Shown here: one piece after another, positions 1 to 9,900 of the stretch | How positions within the stretch are numbered: position 1 is the stretch's first letter | Layout of the letters: each line of letters opens with the position of its first letter | DNA from: CAZUQH01 sp964622465 | GTDB taxonomy: Bacteria > CG03 > CAZUQH01 | NCBI GenBank assembly: GCA_964622465.1 | Contig: CAZUQH010000029.1 | Span: forward strand, 1-18,578 | Direction of reading: 5' to 3' | DNA length: 18,578 nt | Translations under genes and position numbers: made by a program | Notes under the pieces: model-generated | Database searches by the model: none | Seen by the model: the letters and a program-made list of their open reading frames with translations, nothing else | Told to the model about the DNA's origin: nothing

Positions 1-34
1 GGTCTCCGCCGCGATGGAAAGATGAAAGGTTATC

Positions 35-62
35 TTGCAAACCCTGGCGTAGGATGTATAAT
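35..62 (+). promoter_or_regulatory. Possible sigma70-type promoter
   Basis: A perfect TATAAT lies at 57-62, 16 nt downstream of TTGCAA at 35-40, which matches the -35 consensus at 4 of 6 positions. It could drive the small reading frame that begins at 68 or the methyltransferase gene further on. The -35 match is weak and the region may itself be coding, so this is tentative. Confidence 0.3.
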
Positions 63-67
63 AGCAG

Positions 68-343
68 GTGGCACAACACAGAAAAGAACAACCGAGCATC
101 TTATTCAGCAGGTCCGGAAATGCAACCGCAAACTGTTTAGAGGCAAAAGAAGTCATATCAGAAATACATCTGACAGGTTTATCAAAGGATTCCAAAGATT
201 TGATAAGGTATCGTGGAAAGATATTGATTGCTTCGTCTTTGGCAGAAGACCTCAATCTCTTAGAAAGAGCAAATACGTTGTTGATGGAGGTCCAGGGGCA
301 ATTCCTCCACAACCTTTCGGATGGGGTCTCCTTGCCTGATTAA
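68..343 (+). CDS. Hypothetical short reading frame before the methyltransferase
   Basis: This is an open frame of 91 codons from a GTG to TAA at 341-343, ending just before the ATG chosen for the methyltransferase. I recognise no family. The second half (LLERANTLLMEVQGQFL) looks like an amphipathic helix, and the codon choice is not unlike that of neighbouring genes. A second open frame (22-339, ending with TGA) covers the same bases, and I cannot decide which, if either, is real. No good ribosome binding site precedes either one. The first 20 bases may also be the end of something outside the window. Treat this as a placeholder for a 340-base stretch with no identified gene. Confidence 0.25.
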   Translation: MAQHRKEQPSILFSRSGNATANCLEAKEVISEIHLTGLSKDSKDLIRYRGKILIASSLAEDLNLLERANTLLMEVQGQFLHNLSDGVSLPD

Positions 344-344
344 G

Positions 345-1693
345 ATGAACAGGTTGACATCCGAAATTTTGAATCAGCAAAAGACCGCGGACGATAAGAT
401 GATGTGTAAACACTTTGGCAAGTGCGGCGGCTGCCTGTGGCAGGGCGTACCTTACGATGAGCAGTTGGACAGAAAAGAAAAAGTTCTTATAGAAGGCCTC
501 CGTCCGTTCCTGGGGGATATGCCTGTCAAGCATGTTATCCCGGCACAGATGCCCTGGCGTTACCGTAACAAGATGGAGTTTGTGTTCGGGATGGAAAACG
601 GACACAAAATTCTTGGTCTTCACAGGCGTGGCTCATTCAGGCATATCGTTAACCTTGACGATTGCCTGCTTGCGTCCGAGACCGTAAACAACGTCCGGAA
701 TTTTGTCCGGGACTATTTCGATAAGACGTCTCTTGACGTTTACGATACGATAAGACACGAGGGGTTCTTAAGGTACCTCATTATTCGCGATGGGAAAAAT
801 ACCGGAGAGATTCTGGTTATTTTAGTAACGTATTCCGATGCCCAGTGGGATACGGATAAATTCACTTCTGAATTGACGGGCAGGTTTCCCGAGATACGCG
901 GGGTTTTATGGGCTATCAATAGCAAGATAAGTGATACGGCCAGGGCAGAAAAAATAATTCCACTTTACGGTACCCTTTACTTCCATGATAAGATAGAAAA
1001 ATATACCTTCAGGATATCTGCTTACTCTTTTTTCCAGCCGAACACTGCGATGGTCCCACGTCTGGTTGAGTTGATAACAGACGAATTATTTTCCGAGAGT
1101 GCACCATTTACGCTGGACCTCTATTCCGGGATTGGGACGCTTACCATGTTTCTGGCTGAGCGGGTTCCTGCAGTTGCAGGAATTGAGGTCGAGAACAGCG
1201 CAGTTGAAGATGCAAGGCACAACGCACAGGAGAACGGGATACAGAATTGCTTGTTCTATTGCACAGATGTAAGAGAAATAGACAAGATACTTAGTGGTAG
1301 GAGAGAAGAAATGGTTGCTGTTATAGACCCGTCCCGGTCTGGAATAGGAAAGAAAACTATCCGCAATATCCTCAAGGTATACCCGCGGCGGATGGTCTAC
1401 GTATCCTGTAACTGGAAGGCACTTTTAGAAGATTTAAGATTGCTTACCGGTGCGTACCGTATAGAGAGCGTGAGCATGCTTGATATGTTTCCTCAGACGC
1501 CGCACATGGAATGCGCGGTAACGCTTGGAAGCAAATANNNNNNNNNNNNNNNNNNNNNNNNNNNNNNNNNNNNNNNNNNNNNNNNNNNNNNNNNNNNNNN
1601 NNNNNNNNNNNNNNNNNNNNNNNNNNNNNNNNNNNNNATATGTTTCCTCAGACGCCGCACATGGAATGCGCGGTAACGCTTGGAAGCAAATAG
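345..1693 (+). CDS. Class I SAM-dependent RNA uracil-5-methyltransferase (TrmA/RlmCD family), split by an assembly gap
   Basis: The product probably methylates C5 of a uridine in 23S rRNA (RlmC/RlmD type) or tRNA. Numbering from an upstream in-frame ATG at 321, the [4Fe-4S] cysteines are C29, C35 and C38 (CKHFGKCGGC) with a fourth at C115. The family FFQ motif (SYSFFQPNT) follows, then the SAM-binding DLYSGIGTL near 265, DPSRSG, the nucleophile C363 in YVSCN, and the general-base motif PQTPHMEC. Only a short tail precedes the cysteines, so the N-terminal TRAM domain of RlmD/RumA is absent, as in RlmC-like enzymes. The start is uncertain (321, 345 or 399). I chose 345 because it lies 1 nt after the preceding frame's stop. 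The 100 Ns at 1538-1637 and a duplicated 55 bp interrupt the gene. Collapsing them gives a continuous frame ending ...VTLGSK at the TAG at 1691-1693, about 397 codons. Any translation read through the Ns is an artefact. Confidence 0.85.
1483..1537. repeat. 55-bp duplicated contig end, left copy
   Basis: These 55 bases are identical to 1638-1692 on the other side of the run of Ns. Both copies encode the same MFPQTPHMECAVTLGSK C-terminus of the methyltransferase. This is best read as an unmerged k-mer overlap between two contigs, not as a biological repeat. Confidence 0.95.
1538..1637. other. Assembly gap of 100 N
   Basis: Exactly 100 unknown bases, the usual filler for a gap of unknown size. 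Identical 55-bp flanks imply that the true gap size is about -55, meaning the contigs overlap and no sequence is missing. Confidence 0.97.
1638..1692. repeat. 55-bp duplicated contig end, right copy
   Basis: Second copy of the 55 bases at 1483-1537. It carries the true end of the methyltransferase: the next base, G at 1693, completes the TAG stop codon. Confidence 0.95.
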
Positions 1694-1741
1694 TATGGAC
1701 GACAGAGCAGACAAGCCTGCGCGTGCCCGGGTGTATGGATA

Positions 1742-3685
1742 ATGAATAAAGATTTTCTCGGTCAGTTAACAAGCCAGCAAAGAGAAGCGGTGGAAGCTTT
1801 GACCGGGCCGCTTCTGGTGCTTGCAGGCGCTGGCAGCGGAAAAACCAGGGTCATTACTTATAGAGTTGCACACCTGATATCTCGCGGAATCCCGCCAGAG
1901 CAGATTCTCGCAGTGACGTTTACGACCAAAGCAGCAGAAGAGATGAGAAAAAGAATCCACGCACTTGCAGGGCCTTTAAGCAATGGAGTGTGGATATCTA
2001 CGTTCCATTCTTTGTGTGCCCGGATTTTAAGGGTAGAGTACAAATTGTCCGGACATAACGCGAATTTTGTCATCTATGATGAGGTGGACCAGAAAAATGT
2101 TATCAAGGAGTGTCTCGAGGAATTAGATATTTCTAGTGAAAAGTTTCCTGTTGGTGCGCTATTGGAAGAGATAAGCCGTGCAAAGGACAATCTACTTGAT
2201 GCGGAGTCGTATTCAATGCACGCTGTACACAAAGAGGAACCATTTGTTTCTAAGTGTGCGCTGGTTTACAAGTGCTACCAGAAGCGATTAGAATCTGCCT
2301 GTGCTTTTGATTTTGGTGACCTTATATTGAAGACCGTATCGCTATTTAAAGAACAGCCAGAAATACTGGAGAAATACCAGAACCGTTTCCAGTTTGTCCT
2401 GGTTGATGAGTACCAGGATACTAACCATGCACAGTATATGTTGACGCATCTTTTGACATGTAAACACCATAACATTTGTGTTGTTGGAGACGATGACCAG
2501 GCAATCTATAGTTTCCGTGGTGCAAATATCAGGAATATCCTTGAATTCGAGAAGGACTGCCCTGGTACGAAAACAATACGTCTTGAGCAGAATTGGCGTT
2601 CTACAAAGAATATTCTCGGCTGTGCTAACCATGTTATCAAACATAATCTTGGCAGGAAGGGAAAAACCTTATGGACTACAAACGATACCGGTTCTCCCGT
2701 GATCTACGAACAAATGGAAGACGAGACGCAGGAAGCGCGTGCTGTTGCAATGGAAATATTGCGTCTTGTATCTGATGAAGATTACAATTTGGGTGATATT
2801 GCCGTATTCTACAGGACCAACGCTCAGTCGCGCGCGCTAGAAGAAGCGCTAGTCAGAGAACATATCGCATATCAGATTGTTGGAACGGCAAGATTCTACG
2901 AACGCAAGGAAATCAAGGACGTCCTTGCTTATCTTAAAATACTTATCAACCCCCAGGATAATCTTGACATGGAAAGAGTGCTTTCGTCTCCGCCTCGTGG
3001 TATAGGGAAAACCAGCCAGGCATATCTTATGAAATATGCTACCAGCGTGGGTGTTTCATTATACGATGCCGTGGTTCACGCATCTGATATAAAGGGGTTT
3101 TCAAAGAGGGTAGTTCAGAGTTGTGCAAATCTGAGTAGATTTTTTGAAGGACTCCATGGCGAAATTGATTCAGGAGTCGGTGCAACCCAGATAACAAAAC
3201 ACGTGGTAGAAAAGTCGGGTATAATGGAGCATCTTATTTCAAACGGCGATTATAGTTTCAAGGCCCGAATAGAGAATATAAAAGAGCTGGTTTCTGCTGT
3301 CAGTGATTTTGAACAGAATACGGGAAGGCAGGGGTTAGAGGATTTTCTGGAAGACGTATCGCTTAGTTCAGGGGCAGATGAGTTCAATATGACCGCCAGG
3401 ACAGTAACGCTTATGACAGTCCATCTTGCAAAAGGGCTGGAGTTCCCTGCAGTGTTTGTTACGGGGATGGAAGAAGGATTGTTTCCGCATTACGATGCAT
3501 TATATGACCCGCAGGAGCTTGAGGAAGAACGGCGTCTATGCTACGTAGCGATGACGAGAGCAAAAGAGCTGCTCTACTTAAGTTCTGCTGTCCGGCGCCG
3601 CCTATACGGGCAGGTCAGAATAAACGAGCCGTCCAGGTTTGTTGGTGAAGCGGAGCTTGTCGGAGACGCGTCTTTGGAGAGATGA
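1742..3685 (+). CDS. UvrD/PcrA-type superfamily 1A DNA helicase
   Basis: This is an ATP-dependent 3'-5' DNA helicase acting in nucleotide-excision repair, mismatch repair or removal of stalled replication and transcription complexes. The SF1A motifs run in order: the Q motif LTSQQREAV (residues 9-17), Walker A AGAGSGKT (28-35), motif Ia around TFTTKAAEEM, Walker B VDEYQDTN (221-228), motif III GDDDQAIYSFRGA (about 250), motif IV QNWRS, motif V TVHLAKGLEF, and motif VI YVAMTRAKELLYL near 600. The protein ends with the UvrD-like PSRFV segment. At 647 residues it is about 70 shorter than typical UvrD/PcrA, so the C-terminal tail that carries an RNA-polymerase-binding Tudor-like domain appears to be missing. 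The ATG sits 48 bases after the methyltransferase stop with only a weak upstream GGAT. It starts the long operon-like run to pdxA. UvrD and PcrA cannot be told apart from sequence alone. Confidence 0.95.
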   Translation: MNKDFLGQLTSQQREAVEALTGPLLVLAGAGSGKTRVITYRVAHLISRGIPPEQILAVTFTTKAAEEMRKRIHALAGPLSNGVWISTFHSLCARILRVEYKLSGHNANFVIYDEVDQKNVIKECLEELDISSEKFPVGALLEEISRAKDNLLDAESYSMHAVHKEEPFVSKCALVYKCYQKRLESACAFDFGDLILKTVSLFKEQPEILEKYQNRFQFVLVDEYQDTNHAQYMLTHLLTCKHHNICVVGDDDQAIYSFRGANIRNILEFEKDCPGTKTIRLEQNWRSTKNILGCANHVIKHNLGRKGKTLWTTNDTGSPVIYEQMEDETQEARAVAMEILRLVSDEDYNLGDIAVFYRTNAQSRALEEALVREHIAYQIVGTARFYERKEIKDVLAYLKILINPQDNLDMERVLSSPPRGIGKTSQAYLMKYATSVGVSLYDAVVHASDIKGFSKRVVQSCANLSRFFEGLHGEIDSGVGATQITKHVVEKSGIMEHLISNGDYSFKARIENIKELVSAVSDFEQNTGRQGLEDFLEDVSLSSGADEFNMTARTVTLMTVHLAKGLEFPAVFVTGMEEGLFPHYDALYDPQELEEERRLCYVAMTRAKELLYLSSAVRRRLYGQVRINEPSRFVGEAELVGDASLER

Positions 3686-3710
3686 GCGATATTAATAAGT
3701 GGCGATATCA

Positions 3711-3995
3711 ATGGATAAGAATGTTGTTAAATACGTAGCACTGCTTGCACGCCTGAAACTTACAGAGCAAGAAGAGGATAAGATGGCGCGTGACCTGGGC
3801 GACGTGTTGAAGTATATGGAGAAACTCAATGAACTGGATACGTCCAACGTTCAGCCGACGTCCAGTATTCTGGGCATTACCAACGTTTTGCGTGATGACA
3901 AACCGGTTCCATCTGGTATAGAAGACAAAATATTGGAAAATGCACCGCAGCGCCAGGGGCGCTTCTTTAAGGTTAAGCGAGTATTAGAAAAGTGA
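3711..3995 (+). CDS. gatC: Aspartyl/glutamyl-tRNA amidotransferase subunit C
   Basis: Small subunit of GatCAB, which converts Glu-tRNA(Gln) to Gln-tRNA(Gln) and/or Asp-tRNA(Asn) to Asn-tRNA(Asn). GatC wraps around GatA and tethers it to GatB. The family pattern is clear: VVKYVALLARLKLTEQEE at the N-terminus, then a helix ending in MEKLNELDTSNVQPTSS, then NVLRDDKP. I chose the ATG at 3711 (94 residues) because it puts MDKNVVKYVALLARL where family members begin. An in-frame GTG at 3699 would add four residues. Neither start has a strong ribosome binding site. The gene follows the helicase by about 25 bases, and its TGA overlaps the gatA start. Confidence 0.93.
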   Translation: MDKNVVKYVALLARLKLTEQEEDKMARDLGDVLKYMEKLNELDTSNVQPTSSILGITNVLRDDKPVPSGIEDKILENAPQRQGRFFKVKRVLEK

Positions 3996-5431
3996 ACTAT
4001 CCGTTAATGACAGCATTGGAATTAAGAGATATGCTTGCACGCGGAGACGTGAGCCCGTCGGAAATAGTCAGGATTGCGTTTGCAGAAATTGAAAAGCAGG
4101 AACCACGTATCCACGCATTCGTTGAGGTCTTTACTGACAGAGCGGTTGAGCGTGCGAATGAACTGGAGCAAATCCCGAAAGAAAAGCGCGGTCCATTGTG
4201 GGGTGTGCCTGTCGCTATAAAAGATAATCTGTGTTTGAGCGGAAAGAGTACAACCTGCGCTTCGAAGATACTGGAGGGTTTCGTGGCACCGTATACTGCG
4301 ACCGCTGTCAAAGCATTGGAAGAAGCAGGTACAATTATCATTGGCCGCACGAATATGGACGAGTTTGCTATGGGTTCTTCTTGTGAACATTCAATCTATG
4401 GCCAGACCCGTAACCCATGGAAAGAAGAGTGCGTTCCAGGTGGTTCTTCCGGCGGTTCAGCAGCTGCGGTTGCATCTGGTGAGGTTCCGCTTGCTCTTGG
4501 TTCCGATACAGGTGGCTCAATCCGCCAGCCAGCAGCATTTTGTGGAGCAGTTGGTTTAAAGCCAACTTACGGGCGTGTTTCAAGATACGGGCTTGTAGCA
4601 TTTGCCTCGTCTCTTGACCAGATAGGTCCAATTGCGAGGAACGTTGGTGACGCTGCACTCCTTTTAAAGGTTATTTCCGGCCATGACCAATACGATTCAA
4701 CCTCACTCGACGTACCGGTTGACGACTTTTCGGATTCTGTGGGGGCTGGCGTCCGTGGAATGAAAATAGGCCTGCCACAGGAATATTTTGGACAGGGACT
4801 TGATACTATCATAAAGGAAAGAATCCTTTCTACGGTCAAAAATCTTGAGGAGATGGGTGCTGGTGTTGAGGAAATTTCCCTGCCACATACTGACTATGCG
4901 GTCGCAACTTACTATATCATTGCACCATCCGAGGCAAGCGCAAATCTCGCCCGTTTTGATGGAATAAAATATGGCTGGCGCAGTACCCAAGCCCGGGATT
5001 TGCGTGAGCAGTATGCAGAAACACGCGGCGAAGGGTTCGGTATAGAGGTAAAACGCAGGATAATGCTTGGAACATATGCTCTATCGGCAGGTTATTATGA
5101 TGCTTACTACTTGAAGGCGCAGAAAGTGCGTACGCTGATTATGAAGGATTTCCATAACGCTTTTAAGAAGGTAGACGCTATTATTACTCCGACAACACCG
5201 ACTACTGCATTTCGTCTTGGTGAGAAGCTCTCCGACCCTCTACAGATGTATCTTGCGGATGTATTCACGATTCCGGTCAACCTTGCCGGGTTACCGGCCG
5301 TCTCGGTCCCGGCTGGTTGGACAGAACAGTGCATGCCAATCGGGTTACAGGTCATAGGACCTGCGTTGAAGGAATCAAACATACTCAAGGTAGCAAGAGC
5401 AGTTGAGCAGATTATACAAACCAAAAAGTAA
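3992..5431 (+). CDS. gatA: Aspartyl/glutamyl-tRNA amidotransferase subunit A
   Basis: The glutaminase subunit of GatCAB, which releases ammonia from glutamine and channels it to GatB. It is an amidase-signature enzyme of 479 residues, the usual length. The Ser-cisSer-Lys triad is complete: K77 in PVAIKDN, cis-Ser S152 in PGGSSGGSAAAVASG, and nucleophile S176 in GSDTGGSIRQPAAFCG. The start is a GTG that overlaps the gatC stop codon (GTGA at 3992-3995), so translation is probably coupled. The C-terminus LPAVSVPAGW...PIGLQVIG is typical. Nothing unusual is seen. Confidence 0.97.
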   Translation: MNYPLMTALELRDMLARGDVSPSEIVRIAFAEIEKQEPRIHAFVEVFTDRAVERANELEQIPKEKRGPLWGVPVAIKDNLCLSGKSTTCASKILEGFVAPYTATAVKALEEAGTIIIGRTNMDEFAMGSSCEHSIYGQTRNPWKEECVPGGSSGGSAAAVASGEVPLALGSDTGGSIRQPAAFCGAVGLKPTYGRVSRYGLVAFASSLDQIGPIARNVGDAALLLKVISGHDQYDSTSLDVPVDDFSDSVGAGVRGMKIGLPQEYFGQGLDTIIKERILSTVKNLEEMGAGVEEISLPHTDYAVATYYIIAPSEASANLARFDGIKYGWRSTQARDLREQYAETRGEGFGIEVKRRIMLGTYALSAGYYDAYYLKAQKVRTLIMKDFHNAFKKVDAIITPTTPTTAFRLGEKLSDPLQMYLADVFTIPVNLAGLPAVSVPAGWTEQCMPIGLQVIGPALKESNILKVARAVEQIIQTKK

Positions 5432-5451
5432 CTCAATTTTGAGGAATTACC

Positions 5452-6918
5452 ATGAATTACAGGACAGTAATTGGGCTTGAAGTGCATGTCCAGCTGAAGA
5501 CAAAATCGAAATGTTTTTGTTCCTGCTCTTCTGAGTACGGTGCAGAGCCAAACACCAATATTTGTCCTGTTTGTTGCGGGATGCCTGGCGCATTGCCCGT
5601 CCTTAACCGCCAGGCAGTTGAACTCGCAGTTAAAGCTGCGCGTGCACTAAATTGCACAGTCAAAGAGCGGTCTATTTTTGCCAGAAAAAACTATTTCTAT
5701 CCTGATTTGCCAAAAGGTTACCAGATATCCCAGTATGAGCTCCCGCTTGCAGTGCAGGGATGGGTGGAGTTTGACTCAGATGGCAAAGGTACGAAACGGG
5801 TAAGGATTACTCGTGCGCATCTTGAGGAAGATGCCGGGAAACTGTTGCATTTCATTGGCACTACGCCTGTTGACGGTTCACTCGTTGATATGAATCGCTG
5901 TGGCGTTCCTCTACTGGAGATTGTTAGTGAACCGGATATTACAAGTCCATCGGAAGCGCATGAATATCTGGCAGCACTAAAGGAAATACTACAATACGCG
6001 GGCGTATCAGATTGCGACATGGAAAAAGGGTCGCTGAGGTGCGATGCGAACGTATCGGTAAGTGCGACTGATGAGCTTGGTACGAGAAGTGAAATAAAAA
6101 ATATGAATTCGTTCCGTGCCGTGGAGAAGGCGCTTGCGTACGAAGTAAAGAGACAGTCGTCTCTGCTTGAAGATGGCCAGAAGGTTATCCAGGAGACGCG
6201 TCTGTGGGATGAAACTACTCTCAAGACCTATTCAATGAGGACTAAAGAAGAAGCGCATGATTATCGTTATTTTCCTGAGCCAGACCTTGTGCCTCTGGTA
6301 ATTGAGAAGGAGTTGGTCGCGCGTCTTGACAGAGAAATGGCAGAATTGCCGCGTATGCGTCGTGCACGCCTTATTGCACAGTTTGGCTTAAGCGAATATG
6401 ACGCTCGTGTTATTACTCAAGACCGTTATGGCGCAGATTACTATGAGAGAGCAGTTGCTTGCCGTCCACCGAAAGCCGTGGATTTGAAGCAGTTTGCAAA
6501 ATCAATTGCAAACTGGGTTACCGTGGAGCTTGCGGGGTGTCTTAATAAAGCTAAAATCAGTATCGAAGCATCTCCTGTTCCTCCGGAGAATCTTGCAAGG
6601 TTAGTAGAATTGATTTTTAGGGGAGAGATTTCTGGCAAGATGGCGAAGGAGGTCTTCGCTGAGATGTTCGGCAATGCTACGACTGTTGATAAGGTTATTT
6701 CCAAGCGCGGCCTCAAACAGATATCCGATGAAGGGGCTCTTAGTAAAATCGTGGAATCGGTATTGTTAAACTCACAGAATATTGTAGAGAAATATCGCAA
6801 TGGAAATGAGAAGGTTCTTGGTTTTCTGGTTGGTCAGGTTATGAAGCAAACCAACGGCCAGGCGGACCCAAAACAGGTAAACCAGCTCCTCCATAAAAAA
6901 CTATCCAAATCCGAGTAA
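5452..6918 (+). CDS. gatB: Aspartyl/glutamyl-tRNA amidotransferase subunit B
   Basis: The subunit that binds the misacylated tRNA, phosphorylates the side chain of the attached Glu/Asp and transfers ammonia to it. It opens with the diagnostic IGLEVHVQLKTKSK. A zinc site follows in FCSC (C23, C25) and CPVC (C38, C41). PDLPKGYQISQYELP and SLRCDANVSV are family signatures. The C-terminal YqeY-like tRNA-binding domain ends with FLVGQVMKQTNGQADPKQVN. At 488 residues it is full length. A good ribosome binding site, GAGGA, lies 6 nt before the ATG. It closes the gatCAB cluster, with mfd starting 2 nt after its stop. Confidence 0.97.
   Translation: MNYRTVIGLEVHVQLKTKSKCFCSCSSEYGAEPNTNICPVCCGMPGALPVLNRQAVELAVKAARALNCTVKERSIFARKNYFYPDLPKGYQISQYELPLAVQGWVEFDSDGKGTKRVRITRAHLEEDAGKLLHFIGTTPVDGSLVDMNRCGVPLLEIVSEPDITSPSEAHEYLAALKEILQYAGVSDCDMEKGSLRCDANVSVSATDELGTRSEIKNMNSFRAVEKALAYEVKRQSSLLEDGQKVIQETRLWDETTLKTYSMRTKEEAHDYRYFPEPDLVPLVIEKELVARLDREMAELPRMRRARLIAQFGLSEYDARVITQDRYGADYYERAVACRPPKAVDLKQFAKSIANWVTVELAGCLNKAKISIEASPVPPENLARLVELIFRGEISGKMAKEVFAEMFGNATTVDKVISKRGLKQISDEGALSKIVESVLLNSQNIVEKYRNGNEKVLGFLVGQVMKQTNGQADPKQVNQLLHKKLSKSE
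6192..6203. repeat. GGAGACGCGTCT 12-mer (one of three)
   Basis: The same 12 bases occur at 3662-3673 (uvrD 3' end), here (gatB) and at 7440-7451 (mfd). The core AGACGCGTCT is a perfect palindrome. In uvrD and mfd it encodes Gly-Asp-Ala-Ser; here it is read in a different frame. Function unknown; it may be chance. Confidence 0.35.
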
Positions 6919-6920
6919 AA

Positions 6921-9900
6921 ATGTCAGACGCTCAATGGTTAGTTGATACCTTCCGAAAAATCCCTGTTATTTCCAGTATTGTTCAGAATTTGAAACAAAC
7001 ACGTTACGTAGTAGCTGGCAGTGCGCATTCCAATATCCAGGCGCTGGCAGCCGCTTCCCTCGCCATGGAATTTCCAGACCAGCTGATTGTGGTAACTGGC
7101 GATGACGAGCAACTCACAGAAATGGAAGAGGACCTCACTGCATTGGGTGGTACTTTCGTAAGTCCCAGAACTGCGGGACATCATTTTATTTCACATTTCT
7201 TGAGGGGACTCCATTTCAAACAAGCCGGCATATATATCGTTGGTCAGGAAACACTATCAGAACTTGTTATAAGTAACACCCGGTTTGAAAAAAACTGTTC
7301 AACGGTTAAATCAGGAGCCGAGTTCTCCGTTGACAGAGGACGGTCAGTATTTACAGCGTGCGGCTATGAGAGTATAGATTGCGTGGAGCATGAGGGGCAA
7401 TTCAGCATTCGCGGTTGCGTGCTGGATTTTTGGTTGCCAGGAGACGCGTCTCCGGTGCGCGTTGTCCTTTCCGGGAATACGGTAGAAGAAATTTATAGTT
7501 TTTCACCAGAAACGCAACGTAGAGCAAGCCGGCTGAATGAAGTGACTATTTTTCCTATCATGGTGATGTCGGGACAAGGAGTTCAGTTAAGACAGTATCT
7601 TGGTAATGCAGGATTGGTTATGTGGTTTGGAATGGAAGAACCAGATGATAACTGGATTTCATCTGTCGACAGTCCGGCTCTCGCAGTTTACCTGGCTCAG
7701 TTACCTATACATGTTGACATAAAGTTTAATTGTGCAGGACAGCAGGTTTATCACGGCAAGATAGATGAGTTAAGCAAACAGGTTACGGCATGGCTGAACA
7801 GCGGTTGGACAGTCGCTATGCTTGCAGATAACGTAAGGGAAATAGAACGGCTCAAGGCAGTACTTTCATCACGTGGAATTATGCTCGCCGATACTCGCAT
7901 AAAGTTTCTGGTCTGTTCACTAAAGAGAGGAATCATTCTTCGCGATGCGAACCTGTCTATAGTTACGGATGGCGATGTATTTGGAAGATACAGGATTCGT
8001 CCGCGCTATATAAGGTTGCCAAGTGCCTCTCCGCTGAAGGTCCTTGCTACCTTAAAACCAATGGATTTTGTAGTTCACGAGCGTTATGGTATTGCAAGAT
8101 TCTGTGGCCTTACCAAGATGGAAGTTGATAACAAACAGGCGGATTATCTTGACCTTGAATATGCTGGTGGTGACCGGTTATACGTGCCTGTTGAGGACTT
8201 TGATAAAGTTCAGAAATACATTGCTCCGGAGGGCGTGATACCAAAGATATACCCACTTGGCTCTGCAAGCTGGGAACGTACAAAAGCACATGTCCGAAAG
8301 TCTGTAGAAAAAATAGCGCATGAGTTGGTAGACCTATATGCGTGGCGGATGAAGATGCCTGGCTTTGCATTTCCTCAAAGTACGGAAGAGGAGTATGCAT
8401 TCGAGTCAGAGTTTCCATTTGAAGAAACACCTGACCAGTTGTGCGCAATTGCAGAAGTAAAAAAGGATATGGAAAATCCCAGGCCAATGGACAGGATAGT
8501 ATGTGGAGACGTTGGTTATGGGAAAACAGAAGTTGCTATGCGCGCCGCACTAAAGTGCGTGCTCGCTGGAAAACAAGTTGCAGTGCTCGCTCCCACCACG
8601 GTGCTTTGTGAGCAACACTGGAGGACTTTTTCGCAGCGTTTTGATAAATATCCTGTCGTCATAGAAATGTTGTCAAGGTTTAAATCCAGAGCACAAAGTA
8701 AGCGTATACTGGAGGAAGTTAAGGTAGGGTCCTGTGACATCCTGATTGGAACTCATCGTCTATTTGGAAGAGACGTACAGTTTAATAACCTTGGCCTCGT
8801 GGTGATAGACGAGGAGCATCGCTTTGGCGTGAAACATAAAGAAGCACTAAAGCGTCTAAGGCGGAGCGTAGACGTGCTAACTCTCACTGCAACGCCGATA
8901 CCGCGAACACTTTCTATGTCGCTTGGTGGTTTGAGGGACAGTTCAAGAATAGAAACCCCACCAATCGGGCGCCTTTCTGTAGAGACATATGTAGGACCAT
9001 ATAATATAGAGTTTGTTGAGCGTGCTATGCGTTATGAATTAAATAGAGGCGGTCAGGTTTATTATGTGCATAACAGAATTGAAACAATAGATGCTTGCTA
9101 CGGGCGTCTGAGAAACATTGTACAGCATGCAAGGATAGCGGTAGCTCATGGCCGTATGCCGGCGCGCCAGTTGGAGCAGGTTATGCTCGGTTTTATTGAG
9201 CGTCAGTACGATGTCCTGCTTTCCACAAGTATAGTTGAATCAGGCCTTGATATTCCAAATGTCAACACGATGATTATTGAAGACGCTGATAGGTTTGGTC
9301 TCGCGCAACTATACCAGTTGCGTGGACGGGTTGGCCGTGAACAGTGTAAGGCATACTGTTATATGTTCTACTCACGAGATAGGATATTGACAGATGATGC
9401 GCGTCGCCGGCTTGAGTCGATTGCCGAATTTACTGAGCTGGGTAGTGGCCTTACTCTTGCGCTGCGCGACCTGGAGATTCGTGGCGCAGGCAATTTACTG
9501 GGAACACAACAGCATGGGCGTATGATGGACGTAGGTTTTGACATGTATATGAAAATATTGGATGGAGCGGTCAGAGAGTTGCGTAGAGAGCCGGTAGTTG
9601 AGAGCGTCCAGCCACAGATAAATCTCCAAATCGATGCGTATATTCCGGTTGAATACGTAGAGTCCGATGGGCAACGACTTACGCTTTATAGACGTTTGCT
9701 TGCCGCGAAAGAGGATGAAGTATCGCACATCGCTGAAGAAATTGCTGACCGTTGGGGACAAATGCCTCAAGCGATGCAGAACCTCATTCAGATTATCCGG
9801 TTGCGCAATAGGGCAGTCAAGCTGGGGGTAACGCGTATTACGCAAAAGGACGACGGTTATGTGATTGCTCTTGGCAGCAGGTGGTCCGTTAAGAGTTCCG

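Noticed and set aside
252..623. Minus-strand open frame of 123 codons
   Set aside because: It is antisense to the Fe-S cysteine region of the methyltransferase, which has clear family motifs on the + strand.
1538..1676. Extension of the methyltransferase through the Ns to a different C-terminus
   Set aside because: The frame across an N-gap of arbitrary length is meaningless; the duplicated flank shows the real end at 1693.
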